DNA of 64,000 nt from Nectonema munidae (Eukaryota; Nematomorpha; Nectonematoida; Nectonematidae), in assembly GCA_030549495.1 (NCBI GenBank), contig JAUIRK010000677.1:372001-436000 (forward strand), given 5' to 3'. The notes under the pieces were generated by a model. That model searched no databases. It was given only the letters and a program-made list of their open reading frames with translations, and was not told where the DNA came from. How positions within the stretch are numbered: position 1 is the stretch's first letter; the number at the start of each line of letters is the position of its first letter. The translations under genes were made by a program, and so were the position numbers. Below, in pieces: positions 23,601 through 36,805 of the stretch.

Positions 23601-24399
23601 TTCTTTTATTTATTAACATATATTAATTTGTGATTGTTGATTTATTTGAATTGGCATATTTGCTTCTTGCCGTTCAACAATTCGCAGAAGATACTATTGC
23701 ATTTGTTCCTCATCTTTAGTTAGTGAAGGATTATACCTCACAGTTAACACACTTTAACCTTCGACTTTTTTAATCCATAACTCATTGTTTTCCCACGTTG
23801 TTCTTGGTTCAAATTTTAAGAAATCACTTGATAAAAAGATGTAAACGATTTTTTTGATGCAAAATTTTCAAGAGAATAATAATCAATTATATTTTTTAAC
23901 AAAAAACACATCGATTGTTATAACTTTGCTCACTTGAACAATTTTTTCCATAGTTTCTACTATTACAACAACAACAACAAGTAAATTTATTTACAAAAGC
24001 ACAATACTTTAAAGGATGATGAAAAGAAAATATATAAGTGAAACTTGAATGGAATTTTCATTAATGTAGTCCAGATCTAAGGGAAAGAAAATAAAGAGAA
24101 TGAACTTTTGAAGGTGAGCATCAAAGGCCAATGAGCCGCTTAAAGACACAAACCAAAACAAAAAAAAAATCTTGTATTGCTTTTTTTATTGAAATATATT
24201 AATGAATCAATTAAAGCGAAAACAACGAATACTTCACTCAAATATATAAATGCTTTGAAAACTTGTTAGTGCTATTTTTGAATTTATCTTTCGTACTCAA
24301 AAAGATTATGCAAAAAATTAAAATCATTTTGGGGAGCAGAAACTACATCAGTTGCGGTAAACCAAGCTTTTAAGTAAAGTCGGAAAACAAAAATAGATA

Positions 24400-25240
24400 T
24401 ATTAAAAACACCTTTTCCATATGATGTCAACTTGAATTGGTGAGAAAAAAAAATTATTAAAAGGTTTTAAAAAGTGCACACCACGAGGAAGAATTTTTCC
24501 AGATAAAATAACAATAAGCTCTAAAAATTCTTTGTAATCATCTCTTGCGTGACAGTTACTCAACCGAGTAATAGCAAAACTAGCAACTTCTTCTTTAGCA
24601 TCATTGATTGCAAAGATAATAATTGTTTCATTCGCTAACAAACTTTGATAAGATTGATGAATAGAGTTCCATTGATGTTGAAATCTTTTGAATAAAGCAA
24701 AATCGGTACCAATTGTAGGACCAAGAGAAGATTTAAAAACAGCAGCTAATATTATTCAAAGATGTTATGCCTACAAGCAAAATAAATACAAAAGATTTTT
24801 TTAACTTTTCCATAATCAATTTACACGTTCAAGATTTAATTCCAGTATTTACAGCTGTTGTATCAAAACAAAGAGCTTTTACATTTTCAACAATTCCCAA
24901 AACTTTGTAACACTTCTACAATAACATTTGCCTGGGCGATTCCAGTTTCAGATAATAGTTTCGGAACTCCCAATAATTATTCTGAGTTGTAACTTCAAAC
25001 TACAACAGGAAGACGATCTACTTGAGTTTTTCTTGATAAATCCATGCACCATGAGCAAACTGTCAAAATTATGAGTTTTAAAAAAAATTCTGTACTGATG
25101 TCGAGCTCTACGTATTGAAGATCTATTCTGACTGTTGCACTAATCATTATCGTTGCTCTTGTGTGTTAAGTTTTTGTTCTATCTAAAGTAGCTGCTAAAT
25201 TTAAATCAACAATTTTTTACGAGCCCTAATACTTACTTGA
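24400..25240 (-). pseudogene. Decayed transposase-like gene of a repeated arthropod family
   Basis: Minus-strand fragments in order: ALCFDTTAVNTGIKS (about 24880), LGPTIGTDFALFKRFQHQW (about 24730-24680), and an open 79-codon segment with NDAKEEVASFAITRLSNCHA and RDDYKEFLELIVILSGKILP followed by RGVHFLKPF (24641-24402). The block FDTT..NTG and the RDDY.EFLEL..I.L.G..PRG pattern are familiar from many multicopy arthropod proteins that look transposase-derived, but I cannot assign a superfamily. It is broken by several stops and frameshifts. Confidence 0.5.
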
Positions 25241-25434
25241 AAAAATTTTTTGACTGCTTTTATAACTTTCATCTGGATAAGGCATCTTCTTCACTTTCAT
25301 TTTCAAACTCTAAAACTTCTCTCACTTTTTGATCTTTCTAATTTATTTTTTCTCTATAATCAATTTCAGCTTGTTTTCTTTTTTGCAATTTTTTCTTCTA
25401 AAGCGTCTAATATATCTAAAGATCCTAAATAAGC

Positions 25435-26340
25435 TTAACCCTCGCAAGACCAAGCATGGCTTTTTACTACAGGCTATTTTTCAATGATGATCTTCGCGTA
25501 GAAAAATATATCTGACCCCATCAAAAACAACATGTAAATTTTTTTCTTGGTTTCATCTAAATTATTTGAAAATAAAAAATATCATATGTGTTGTTTTTGA
25601 AATTTTGGTTATTTTGTTACTTCGTGGTGAATTTGTAGATGGCGTTAATTTTGATATTTTGATTGAAATTTCAATTAACAGAAGCTTATACACTTACTGG
25701 TATGTTTTTCAATAAAAATAATAAATATTATAAACTATAATAATAAATTCTTTGTATTTCCTAATAATTTTTTTACATTTTATGAAAATCTGTGAACGAA
25801 CCATTTGCAATACTCAACAAGTATCATTGGCGTCAACTTTGAGGAGAAATAAAAGGATTAAGTCCAAACGGATATCAAGGTTGAGTTTTAGTGAAATTAT
25901 CATTGAAAAATGTTGATAAAAGAATGAAGACGCGTAAGGAACTAACAAAATTAGCTTGGCGACAATTATGAACGATCTTTTATATAATGCTATATAAAAA
26001 CTATAAATTAAAAATTATACTATCACAAAACAATGAAATTTTATAAACAAAAATTTTATAACTTTTATTTCAATAAAAACATTATATAAATAATTGTAAA
26101 TCTTAAAAAAAATTCATTTACAATTTGAACAAATGTAATAGGTATGTTTTATGCCCGCATCACACTTTCTCGTACCCCTGGTTCTAGATTTCTTCGAATC
26201 TAAATAAAAATATCCTCTACTACTCTGTGTTTCGCTAGGCAACTCTTGTTTCTTGAATCCATAAAAATTCAGTAAACTGCGAATACGAAAAGGAGTGTCC
26301 ACGCTGTGTGCCTGCAGTAGCATTGACAAAACTCAGACAC
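25435..26340 (-). pseudogene. piggyBac copy 3, 3' part with terminal repeat
   Basis: The left edge reads TTAACCCTCGCAAGACC, i.e. a TTAA target site followed by a CCCT-type piggyBac terminal repeat. Inside, on the minus strand, 26329-26114 encodes a tail with RGYFYLDSKKSRTRGTRKCD and YYICSNCK, consistent with the Cys-rich C-terminal domain of piggyBac transposases, though some expected Cys positions are missing. The 5' part of the gene is at 27171-27597, with a Tc1 element in between. The 450 bp between the terminal repeat and the tail is A+T-rich untranslated sequence. Confidence 0.5.
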
Positions 26341-27170
26341 TTCTAGGCAGAGCTCTAGAAGGATCTCTCATGAAAAATTTTCTACCCCCTTTTTTCGTAC
26401 TTGAAAATGACATCATTTTTTTCTATGTGTGACACCGGGCAAGGTCTTGCTGAAAAATAGCCCCTCCATCTGGAAAGTTTTTTCTACAGTAGGAAGCAAA
26501 TGGGTTTGCAAGATATCCATGTACTTATCGCTGTTCATCATTCCTTCGACTAATATAAGTCTTCCTGGACCTTTAGCAGTGAAACTTCCCCAAAACATCT
26601 TTTTAGGTGGATGTTTTGGGGCTTGCTGAATGTGTCCATCTCGTAGAGGCTCGTTCACACTTCGTCTCACTACCGAAGATCGGTGGCCATGAACTCTAAA
26701 ATGTGCTTCATCCGAAAATATGACATTGCTCCAGGCATCTACATCCCAGTTTTTATGATCGCGTGCCAACTGAAGCCGTTTTCTTTTCATGGCATGTGTT
26801 AACAGTTCCTTCTTCAATGATTTTCTGGCAAGCCTACGACGGACTGTTGATGAATCAATATTTATTCATGATGCCGATAAATCTCTTGTAAGATCTTGGC
26901 TTGTCTTCTGGGGATGTATTTTACTGTTTCTTAGCAAGAATTTGTCATCCCGTGGTGTTGTTTTGCGTTTTCTTCCACAGTTTCTTCTTCTCTCTGCCTC
27001 AACGTGACTAGTATCTTCAAATTTCTTTACAAGACGTCCCACAGTCGATTTTGCTACACCTAGACATTCAGAAATCTGTCTGAGAGTTTTATCAGTATAT
27101 TTTCTAAGAGAATTTGCACCTCTGAGAAAAGGTTCACCATTCTTTTCATTGAACAAATATTTCACTCCTT
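26341..27170 (-). pseudogene. Tc1-type transposase inserted in piggyBac copy 3
   Basis: Minus-strand Tc1/mariner-superfamily transposase. N-terminal paired-like helix-turn-helix: RQISECLGVAKSTVGRLVKK (about 27080-27020), then an arginine-rich hinge (RRRNCGRKRK). The catalytic core carries WSNVIFSDEAHFRVHGHR (first catalytic Asp, about 26730), HPPKKMFWGSFTAKGPGRL, and GMMNSDKYMDILQTHLLP. After a one-base frameshift it reaches IFQQDLARCHT (second Asp, about 26450-26420). The DD34E third acidic residue is not found, so the element is 3'-truncated near 26395. Additional frameshifts separate the N-terminal domain from the core. Clear terminal repeats and the TA duplication were not identified. Confidence 0.82.
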
Positions 27171-27597
27171 GTAAGGATAATAAAGGGAGTAATTTCCCTT
27201 GTCCCATATGTAAACATCCAAAATATGCCATAAGATCAGAAAGTTGAAACTTTTCAAAAGTAGAACGCAAAAATTCATATTTAGGAGATTCCAGACTAAA
27301 AATGCTTGAAAATATGCAAAATAACTTCTGTGGTAAAAAACACTTCAAAAATTTCAAAAAAACCACTAAGAGATGAAGCGCTGCTTGCAGAACCAGATGG
27401 GCTTTGATATACATTTCTAAAATTTTGGTTGAAAGGCTGGCCTGATTTGATCTAGAAGAATCCCAAAAATACTCAGTTTTATCTGGTGCTATAAGTGAAT
27501 CGCAAAGTAAATCTTCTTTAGAAGCAGATGTTGAATCCAATTCAGAAAATGAGGTACTTGTGTTCTCACTACAAGAAGAAGAACCCAGAGAACTCAT
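27171..27597 (-). pseudogene. piggyBac copy 3, 5' part
   Basis: Minus-strand start of a piggyBac-type transposase: ATG at 27597, a Ser/Thr/acidic-rich N-terminus (MSSLGSSSCSENTSTSFSEL), then YEFLRSTFEKFQLSDLMAYF and GCLHMGQGKLLPLL, matching the family's EI.AFLGI.I.MG..KLP block. The frame then runs straight into the Tc1 sequence, creating a 243-codon chimeric open frame that ends at 26866. The central catalytic part of this piggyBac copy is missing or displaced. Confidence 0.6.
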
Positions 27598-28831
27598 GGA
27601 AAAAAATAAGTTTGGAAAACAAACTTTGATTGGAAGAAAAATCTGGATGGAGAAAGAAGTTAATCTTTATTCTAAAGGAAGTTCAAGTGAAATAAATCAA
27701 TATAAGAAACACTATCTTTTTCAAATTGGAAAGAAGTGTCAGATTTTCATTGATAAAAATCAAAAGTAATCTGATGCCAGTTATTCATCGATAATAATCT
27801 GAGCACATTATTTATCACACTTTATGTAATAAAATCAATAAGCCACGGTATATATATTTTTTTATATTTCTCCATTTGCTGCGAGCTATCAAATAACCAA
27901 GAAAAGTTATAGAGTAGATATCACGCCACATGATCTGTTTACTTTTTTATTGTTAGTATGATGGCTCAGTACACCACTCATGCATAGATCCCATAGGCTA
28001 GATTATAAATAGCAGGTTCAGTTTATACATTGTCTCTATCTGGTAAATGATTGACTTGTATGGTTGCTTCTTATGGTGCAATTGATAAATCTTCGTATAC
28101 GACCATATAGAAAAAGACACGGCAAATTATACTCACACATCAGCAAATTTTTTAGATTGTTTGATAGCATGATGTTCTCGTCGAAGTGGAATTCTCAATT
28201 TATTCCAAGTAATGAAACTTCTTGAATGACAAGTTTAGCACTATCTCGAATTGTTTTTTCAATGTTTTATGATAATAAAAAATAAGCATAGCACTTGTAT
28301 GATTGACGGTAATTTTGCACCAGTTATTTGCATTTCTTGAAAACCAATTAACCAGTTAAAAGACTTGCTTCTAGTATTCTTAGATTCAGTCATGTAACTT
28401 TTAAGGCTGAAATATAAATTTTAAAAATACATACTCTTAAAAATAAAAAATTATAAATAAAACATAAACTCTTCTAAATAATACTAATAAACTGTTGGCT
28501 TTACCAAATTTGCTGCTTGTTTATAAAACATTTATGATGATCGCTAGAAGGAATGCAGACTTTCGAATCAATCAAACATCATGCCAAGCTGCTTTTAAAT
28601 TCTTATCGAACATATTTTACAGACGATGTGTGAGAGCTATATAATAATAATCCATTGCTTCAATATGCACACAGGTCACAGAGCAAACACATGATGATCC
28701 ACTAGATTTTCTCATCTTCTGTCACAGTGATTCTATTTCTCTTTCTGTCTCCTCTGTTTTTCTCTTCCGCTTTCTCTGCTAAAACTCAATCATTCACTCA
28801 AGCTCTCTTCTTTCATTCAATCTCTTCTCTC
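27598..28831. other. Intergenic, no gene recognised
   Basis: A+T-rich with a long pyrimidine-rich tract at about 28731-28831 (repeated TCTC/TTTC). Short frames are not convincing. Confidence 0.35.
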
Positions 28832-29038
28832 CAGTGACGTAGCAAGGCTGGGCATGAGGGCCGTGCGTGAAGAATTTGCTCCTATGTACCGCATGGTGCC
28901 GCCATGCATATTATGCGATATCAGTTTGTGAAAATTTCTGCAATGAAATTATCAAGAAAGTATATAAAATGTTGCTCACGTTTTTTGTTTTTAAATTGTG
29001 CCCCCCCCCCCTATCAACTTTTTTTGGCTACACAACTG
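28832..29038. mobile_element. MITE-like element with hAT-type ends
   Basis: The left end CAGTGACGTAGCAA and the reverse-complemented right end CAGTTGTGTAGCCA agree at 10 of 14 positions. The flanking 8-mers (CTTCTCTC left, CTGCTGTC right) match at 6 of 8, which would fit an old 8-bp hAT target duplication. It contains a poly-C run (13 C) near the right end. No transposase. Confidence 0.4.
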
Positions 29039-29545
29039 CTGCTGTCTAATTTGCATTTAGAGTTAAATTAAAATAGTTTTCAATCGTTACAATTTTATAT
29101 CAATGAATATTGTTAGACTCGCGCTAAGATTTTTTTTCAACAAAGGTCATTTAATCTATCACTACGTTTGTTACATTTTGTAACATTTGAAAACTTTAAT
29201 TTTTTCAAGTCAAGAAATTTTTTTAATAGCTATTTAGGAATGAATATTTTGACTAGCTATTCGGTTTAAAAGCAAGAATACTCTATTTGCTTAATATTTG
29301 AGCAGAGATATTTTTATAATGTTCGATTGTTAAATTTTATAAGTAACACTGTACATAATCAAATCACTTTTTTAGAAAATTTGTTGATTATTATAGTAAA
29401 AATATAATATCGAAACAAATTGTTTAAATTGTTAAAAATGTACTTAATCTATTTGTGACAGCTGTCAGAATTTTATTTGTAGACAGAAATATTCAAAAAA
29501 ACGCAATGATTTTCTTTTCTCGTATACTTTGATTTATGTTAATTT

Positions 29546-29821
29546 GGTCCTCGGACATTTCGCCCCATTATTTTCATAAGACATTTTGTTTCATGGACAA
29601 TTCGCCCCGTTATTTTCATAAGACATTTTATCTCATGGACAATTCTAAAAAATTAAGAGATAAAATGATTAATTTGAAATAATTTAATAGAGATAAAATA
29701 AACAAGAATATAAAAATTTTTAATAATTTTACACATATAAGCAAAGATGAATGAAACAAATAGCCTAAGAGACAATTTGTCCAGGGGGCAAATTGTCTAT
29801 GGGGCGAAATGTCTGTCGACC
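29546..29821. mobile_element. 276-bp MITE-like element
   Basis: Terminal inverted repeats: GGTCCTCGGACATTTCGCCC left, and GGTCGACAGACATTTCGCCC from the right end reverse-complemented. The 8-bp flanks GTTAATTT and GTTAGTTT differ by one base, suggesting an 8-bp target duplication of hAT type. The left half has two tandem copies of an ATTTTCATAAGACATTTT unit. No coding capacity. Confidence 0.52.
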
Positions 29822-30067
29822 GTTAGTTTAAATAATTTTTTAATTATAAGGGCTATTTATATAGCTACTTAAATATTGGCTTTTGCTGCTTATAAAAACT
29901 TGAAAATATTAAATAAACTCTAATTTTTATGCCTCCTATTATTTTGAAATTATTATGAGAACAGACGGTTCCATTTTAAAATAGTGAAAATTGCTTTATT
30001 AGTTTATTTTGTTTTCTTTCTCTCTTATGTTAATTATGAAGCAAATTTTTCAATTTTAAGTAAAATT

Positions 30068-30240
30068 TAAGGTGCAGCGGGTGTATTTTCATTGACACAC
30101 TGATGTACCGCTTATGTCAAACTATGAACAAATTCGAAATTCGTTCAAATTCGAAGCATCGATGAGGAATCGAATCCAGAGGCTTCCGTGCTGAGTCCAT
30201 CTCAACCAACCTGCCATGCCACCCATAGAGTATGGTGTAG
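30068..30240 (-). mobile_element. tRNA-derived SINE, copy 3 (diverged)
   Basis: On the minus strand a tRNA-like head has GTGGCATGGCAGGTTGGTTG (box A-like) and GGATTCGATTCC (box B), then a body with CATAGTTTGACATAAGC and CAATGAAAATACACCC, ending GGTGCA..TT when read outward. The block order matches copies at 12499 and 23437, but the head differs more, suggesting a related subfamily. The surrounding 29039-29545 and 29822-30067 are plain A+T-rich. Confidence 0.55.
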
Positions 30241-32759
<2,519 letters not shown>

Positions 32760-33396
32760 ACACCTTAAAAAAGTGTGCCATCTTGTTGCATTTGTTGCAC
32801 TTGGCGCTTTTGGTAGGACAGTTCATTCCTGGATAAAGAGTATTAACACAGAAATTACAAAAACGCTTAGACTTGTAGCCTGGGTGTGCGTTAGACGGAT
32901 TTGATTTAGTTGCAGCAGTAACAGAATGTGCATCTGTTGTAATGTAAGCATCGGAGTTACTTTGAGCCGCTCATGAGCTTGATCATATGCACTTTGAAAA
33001 TCCAAAATTTTGTTTTCAAGCAAACTTAGACGCATTGTGTTTGCAGCAAGGCCAGAAATGAAAGCGTCTCTTATTTGTTCATCTCTATATTCTTTAGCAG
33101 ATTCAGAGGTATATTCGCATTTCAGACTTAATTTTTGAAGTTGCTGCACAAAAACGTATACACTTTCGCCAGATTGTTTCATACGTATGGCTAACAAGTG
33201 GCGAGCAAAGACTCCATTCTTTTTCTTTATGTAGATACCATTTTAGCTGTGATGCGTCTTCATATTCTTGTATGTTCTCAATGTATTTGTAGACGGGCGG
33301 AAATATAGTTAATAAGTAGGAAAATTTATCTTGCTGATGTGGAAAAATTGTTGCGCTAGCAAAGTTAGGATCTATGTCTAGCCTTACGGGACGCAA
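32760..33396 (-). pseudogene. Decayed LTR-retrotransposon gag (Ty3/gypsy-like)
   Basis: Minus-strand gag fragment. It starts near MRPVRLDIDPNFASATIF (33396), has YKYIENIQEYEDA, then after frameshifts MLAIRMKQSGESVYVFVQQL and YRDEQIRDAFISGLAANTMR (33197-33040). It ends in a zinc-knuckle-like segment with CPTKSAKCNKCNKMAHFF (about 32830-32765). These are typical of capsid plus nucleocapsid of Ty3-type elements. No protease, RT or LTRs were found on either side. At least three frame disruptions. Confidence 0.75.
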
Positions 33397-33679
33397 GAAC
33401 TTATTTAAAAAAGTTATAGAAAAAAAGGATTTATTTAATCAAAGTAGGGTATACTTTCAATATGAAAGGAAAAATGTGCAGGTTTATATAATGGTTGTGA
33501 AAGTAAGGAAGCATATAAATAAAGTGGTTAGAGGCAAGTGTTATTTTAGTACTTTAAATGTAATTAGTCATGAGGTTTGTGGCAAAGTTTAAATTATGAC
33601 AGTGATAAAGAGACAGATTATGAAACACAAGTGAGCAAACGAGTGAAGAATTGAGTGGGGTGCTTTTGAAGCAAAAAGT

Positions 33680-34537
33680 TTGTTTGGCAAAAGTGCCAAG
33701 CCCAGGTGCTTTAGAGGAGTCCCCCAGCTTCCAGTCCCATACATGAACAATAAAAACGCATGGATGACTGGCAACCTGTTTCGAGACTGGCTAAGAGACT
33801 TTGAACGTGACATGGCCAGGCAGGGGCGGCACATTGCCCTTGTCCTCGACAACTGCTCGGCTCACCCCAAGGATGCAGCAGATGACCTTCCCCACATTCG
33901 CCTCTTCTTCCTACCGCCCAACACGACCTCCATCATGCAGCCATGTGACATGGGGATCATCCGAAACCTGAAGGCACTCTACAGGAAGAAGGTGGTCCAG
34001 AAGATTGTTGCATACATCGACGCAGGTGAATTTGAGTTTTCTGCCAGCACCTTCGCCCGCAAGTTTACAGTCCTGGATGCTATGCACATGTTGAAAGTGG
34101 CATGGCAGGATGTAAAACAGTCCAGTGTGGCAAACTGTTTTGCCCATGCCGGCTTCTGCATCCCTTCTGCTCCAGATGCTCCCACTGCAGACCACCAGGA
34201 CCAGGCACCAGATGGGATGACAACAGAAGAGTTCCAGGCCTACATGGACGTAGATTCCCAGACTGAGTGCCATGGGGTCTTGACAGATGACGACATCTGT
34301 GACACAGTACGCCAGCCAGATGTCTGCCCCACTGCTGACAGTGACGATGAGTCAGCTGAACTGCCTCCACCACCAAAGGCCCATGTTGCCCTCGACGGCC
34401 TGTCATCTGTAGGTGCCTATCTGGAAGCCATCGGCCACGATCTCACCACCTTCTACACTCTAGAAAGTGAGCTGCAAACGGCGGTTGCAACATCTGCCAA
34501 ACAGACCTGCATAACAGACTTTTTTAAATCTAAATAG
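33680..34537 (+). CDS. 5'-truncated pogo/Tigger-type transposase (C-terminal half)
   Basis: An uninterrupted 285-codon frame whose first codon is TTG and whose true start is lost. It begins inside the DDE catalytic domain (GKSAKPRCFRGVPQLPVPY), continues through WMTGNLFRDWLRDFERDM, the second catalytic Asp in ALVLDNCSAHP, FLPPNTTSIMQPCDMGIIR (third catalytic Asp) and a C-terminal acidic tail (DSDDESAELPPPP). The last residues QTCITDFFKSK fit the PCNA-binding PIP box Q..(I/L/M)..FF; pogo-type transposases are known to carry such a motif. The N-terminal CENP-B-like DNA-binding domain and the first catalytic Asp are missing, so it is not an active enzyme. Composition is strongly G+C-rich relative to everything around it. 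Confidence 0.92.
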   Translation: MFGKSAKPRCFRGVPQLPVPYMNNKNAWMTGNLFRDWLRDFERDMARQGRHIALVLDNCSAHPKDAADDLPHIRLFFLPPNTTSIMQPCDMGIIRNLKALYRKKVVQKIVAYIDAGEFEFSASTFARKFTVLDAMHMLKVAWQDVKQSSVANCFAHAGFCIPSAPDAPTADHQDQAPDGMTTEEFQAYMDVDSQTECHGVLTDDDICDTVRQPDVCPTADSDDESAELPPPPKAHVALDGLSSVGAYLEAIGHDLTTFYTLESELQTAVATSAKQTCITDFFKSK

Positions 34538-34923
34538 ACAATTCGCAGATCCACAGCTTCAAATGAAAAAAAAACTTACCTGATGGATTGTTTAGGCCTA
34601 CTTGTCAATGCGTGTGTATATTTTTTTTATTTGTACATTTTAATAAATAATGTATGAAAAAAGTGATACTAAATAAATTTTTTATTCTTTTATTTGTATA
34701 TTGTGATAATAATGTCTGAAAAATGTAATAAATACTTGTTTTAATTGTTAACCATCGTGTTGCCACTTATCAGTGTAGGCACCTACATGTAAAACCACGC
34801 ACAGTTAAATCGTTATAACCACCATAATCATGAAAATAGCTAAGCCCGGATATTAGAATATCCCGGATTATGTCATAATTTATTCATACACGGAGGGTAT
34901 GACAATAAGCGGGCTCCACTGTA
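34538..34923 (+). mobile_element. 3' untranslated part and right terminal repeat of the Tigger-type element
   Basis: Downstream of the transposase stop the sequence becomes A+T-rich, with several AATAAA signals (34642, 34672). It ends in GGGTATGACAATAAGCGGGC followed by TCCACTG and TA (34922-34923). Reversed, the end reads CAGTGGAGCCCGCTTATTGT, a form typical of pogo/Tigger termini with a TA target site. The left terminal repeat is not found, in line with the truncation at about 33680. Confidence 0.6.
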
Positions 34924-34985
34924 TTTTCTATATCAAAAGGAAAGAAAAATGTATTAGTTTTGACTTCCAGACCCCCCCCCCCCCC

Positions 34986-35200
34986 ATTTTAGGAATTACA
35001 GTAGACGATGAAAAAAGTAAACTTGCCATTTTTAAACAGTACGATTTTTCCAAGGGTGGAACGAATATAGTCGATCAGAGAATAAGAAATTATTCCACAA
35101 ATTGAAAAACAAAAAAATGGACAGTAGCCGCTTTTTCTTATCTATTAGATACGGCAAGAGTAAATGCAGGTACTATTTTTGCCTTTAATAAAGAGAAAAA
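34986..35200 (+). pseudogene. piggyBac transposase fragment, copy 4
   Basis: Plus-strand piece of a piggyBac-type catalytic domain: KLAIFKQYDFSKGGTNIVDQ (third catalytic Asp region, normally KGGVD..DQ), RIRNYSTN, a stop, then KTKKWTVAAFSYLLDTARVN. It follows a run of 14 C (34972-34985). Both N- and C-terminal parts are absent. Confidence 0.66.
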
Positions 35201-35989
35201 TCCAAGAAATGTAAATTTCTTTTAAATGTTTTTGAATGGAATTTTTTGAATCTTGATTATCAAAAAGACAAATTTTCGAATAAAGTTTTTCTCTTTTTTT
35301 TTAAACTATTTTTATTATCCTTGACAGTTTTTAATAAAGGAGATCATTCACTTTTTTTTAATACTGCCAGCAATTATTAAATAAAATAGCAAATTTTATG
35401 CAGAAAACTCATGTTGAGGTGAAAATAATTTTTATTTAGGGAGACGATACGACAACCAAATGATTAAATATAAAAAACGATCAAATTTTTATTATAAATA
35501 AATTATATTTCAACTTTATCATCTTTGTTCATTTGTATATTGTTTGATTATACTTATAAAACTTTCTCAAAATGGTCAAACACAATACTTATTTAAATTG
35601 ACCGATTCAACTTGTTTCGAGATATTGTACGGTGAATGGTATAAACGAAATGTCTTTCTCCTTCAAATAAAATGATGCGCATCAAAATATGCCTCTACAG
35701 AGTCCTTGTTTTGTATTTAATTTCATTAAAAATATCACCTCATTGAATTCGGTATAAAATCGCATTTTTAGTTCTATATCATTTTCAGTTATATTTTCTT
35801 TTTATGCAATTTTGTTTTGCCTACTTATAATTCTATTTGTTCTGTGACAAAATAAATTACATATATAGCTACGTATAACTATTTAATCATGAAGTCCTTT
35901 ATTTCAATTGAAGCGTCATATATCAATCATTTTTTGACAAGTATGATTAATTTTTATAAAAAATAAACATCACTGTTGGATTCAGCCTA
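35201..35989. other. A+T-rich, no gene recognised
   Basis: No motif or repeat found that I can support. Confidence 0.35.
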
Positions 35990-36805
35990 CTTAAAAATGC
36001 GTACATATGTGTAAAACACCTGATTTGCAAATTTGATTCACGCTTACAAGTATTTTCAAATTCTAAATCAAAAACAATCTATAATTGGAATTGGCATTGT
36101 TGATTTGTTATAAAAATGTGTGTATTTCATGTAAAATTTGAATCAGTGTTCTCGAAGACAGATTTTACAAATAAACCGCAAATTTGTTTCACATTGATTA
36201 GTATTTTCAAATTCTAAATGCAAAAAGAATTTATAAATGAAATTGAGATTGTTGATTTGTTATAATAATGTGTATATTCCATGTAAAATTTGAATCAATG
36301 TTTTCAGAGAGAGATTTTAGAAGTAAACCGCAGGTTTGTTACACACTTGGGTATTTTCAATTTCTAATTTCCAAAAATGAAATCAGCATGCCTGATTTGA
36401 TATAAAAAAATCTATTTCATGTAAAATTTGAAGGTATATTTTAATAGATATATTTCTCATCCTACAAAATTTTGATTGACATTTCCAAAAAAGTAACCAT
36501 GATTTTGAAAAAATTTAAACTATAAAGTGTTGTGTTCAAAACTGTATATATTTATAAATTTTCAAACGAGTATATAATATAGAACCAAGGTTATAAGCTT
36601 AACTAGAGATACTGTCAGAATTTTGCTGAAAAAGTAACTTTTGATATTGATTGACAGATTTAGGCATGAAAAGGTCATTCTACTGCCATGAAAATGGTAT
36701 CAAAAGATGCAGCTATCAATTTTAGGAAATGTCAAGAAGTATGGTAGCAAAAGATATAACCAATTTTGTAGAAGAGAAGTTTTAGCCCGTCACTGATAGG
36801 GTTAA
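35990..36805 (-). mobile_element. piggyBac-ended element carrying tandem monomers
   Basis: The right edge is CCCGTCACTGATAGGG (36786-36801) followed by TTAA (36802-36805), i.e. a piggyBac-type terminal repeat with its TTAA target. Read from that end inward, the next 400 bp matches, with about one mismatch in five, the sequence inward from TTAA at 61506-61509 (shared blocks: AGCTGCATCTTTTGA, CCATTTTCATGG, CTGTCAATCAA). It then passes into two to three monomers of about 150 bp with TAAACCGCA(A/G)(A/G)TTTG, the same monomer that forms the satellite at 62-64 kb. The opposite end was not found. Confidence 0.62.

Noticed and set aside
26866-27597. 243-codon minus-strand frame as a host gene
   Set aside because: The N-terminal half is piggyBac and the C-terminal half is Tc1; it is a chimera from nested insertion.
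33589-34406. Minus-strand frames of 68-120 codons antisense to the Tigger fragment
   Set aside because: Shadow frames caused by the G+C-rich coding sequence on the plus strand.
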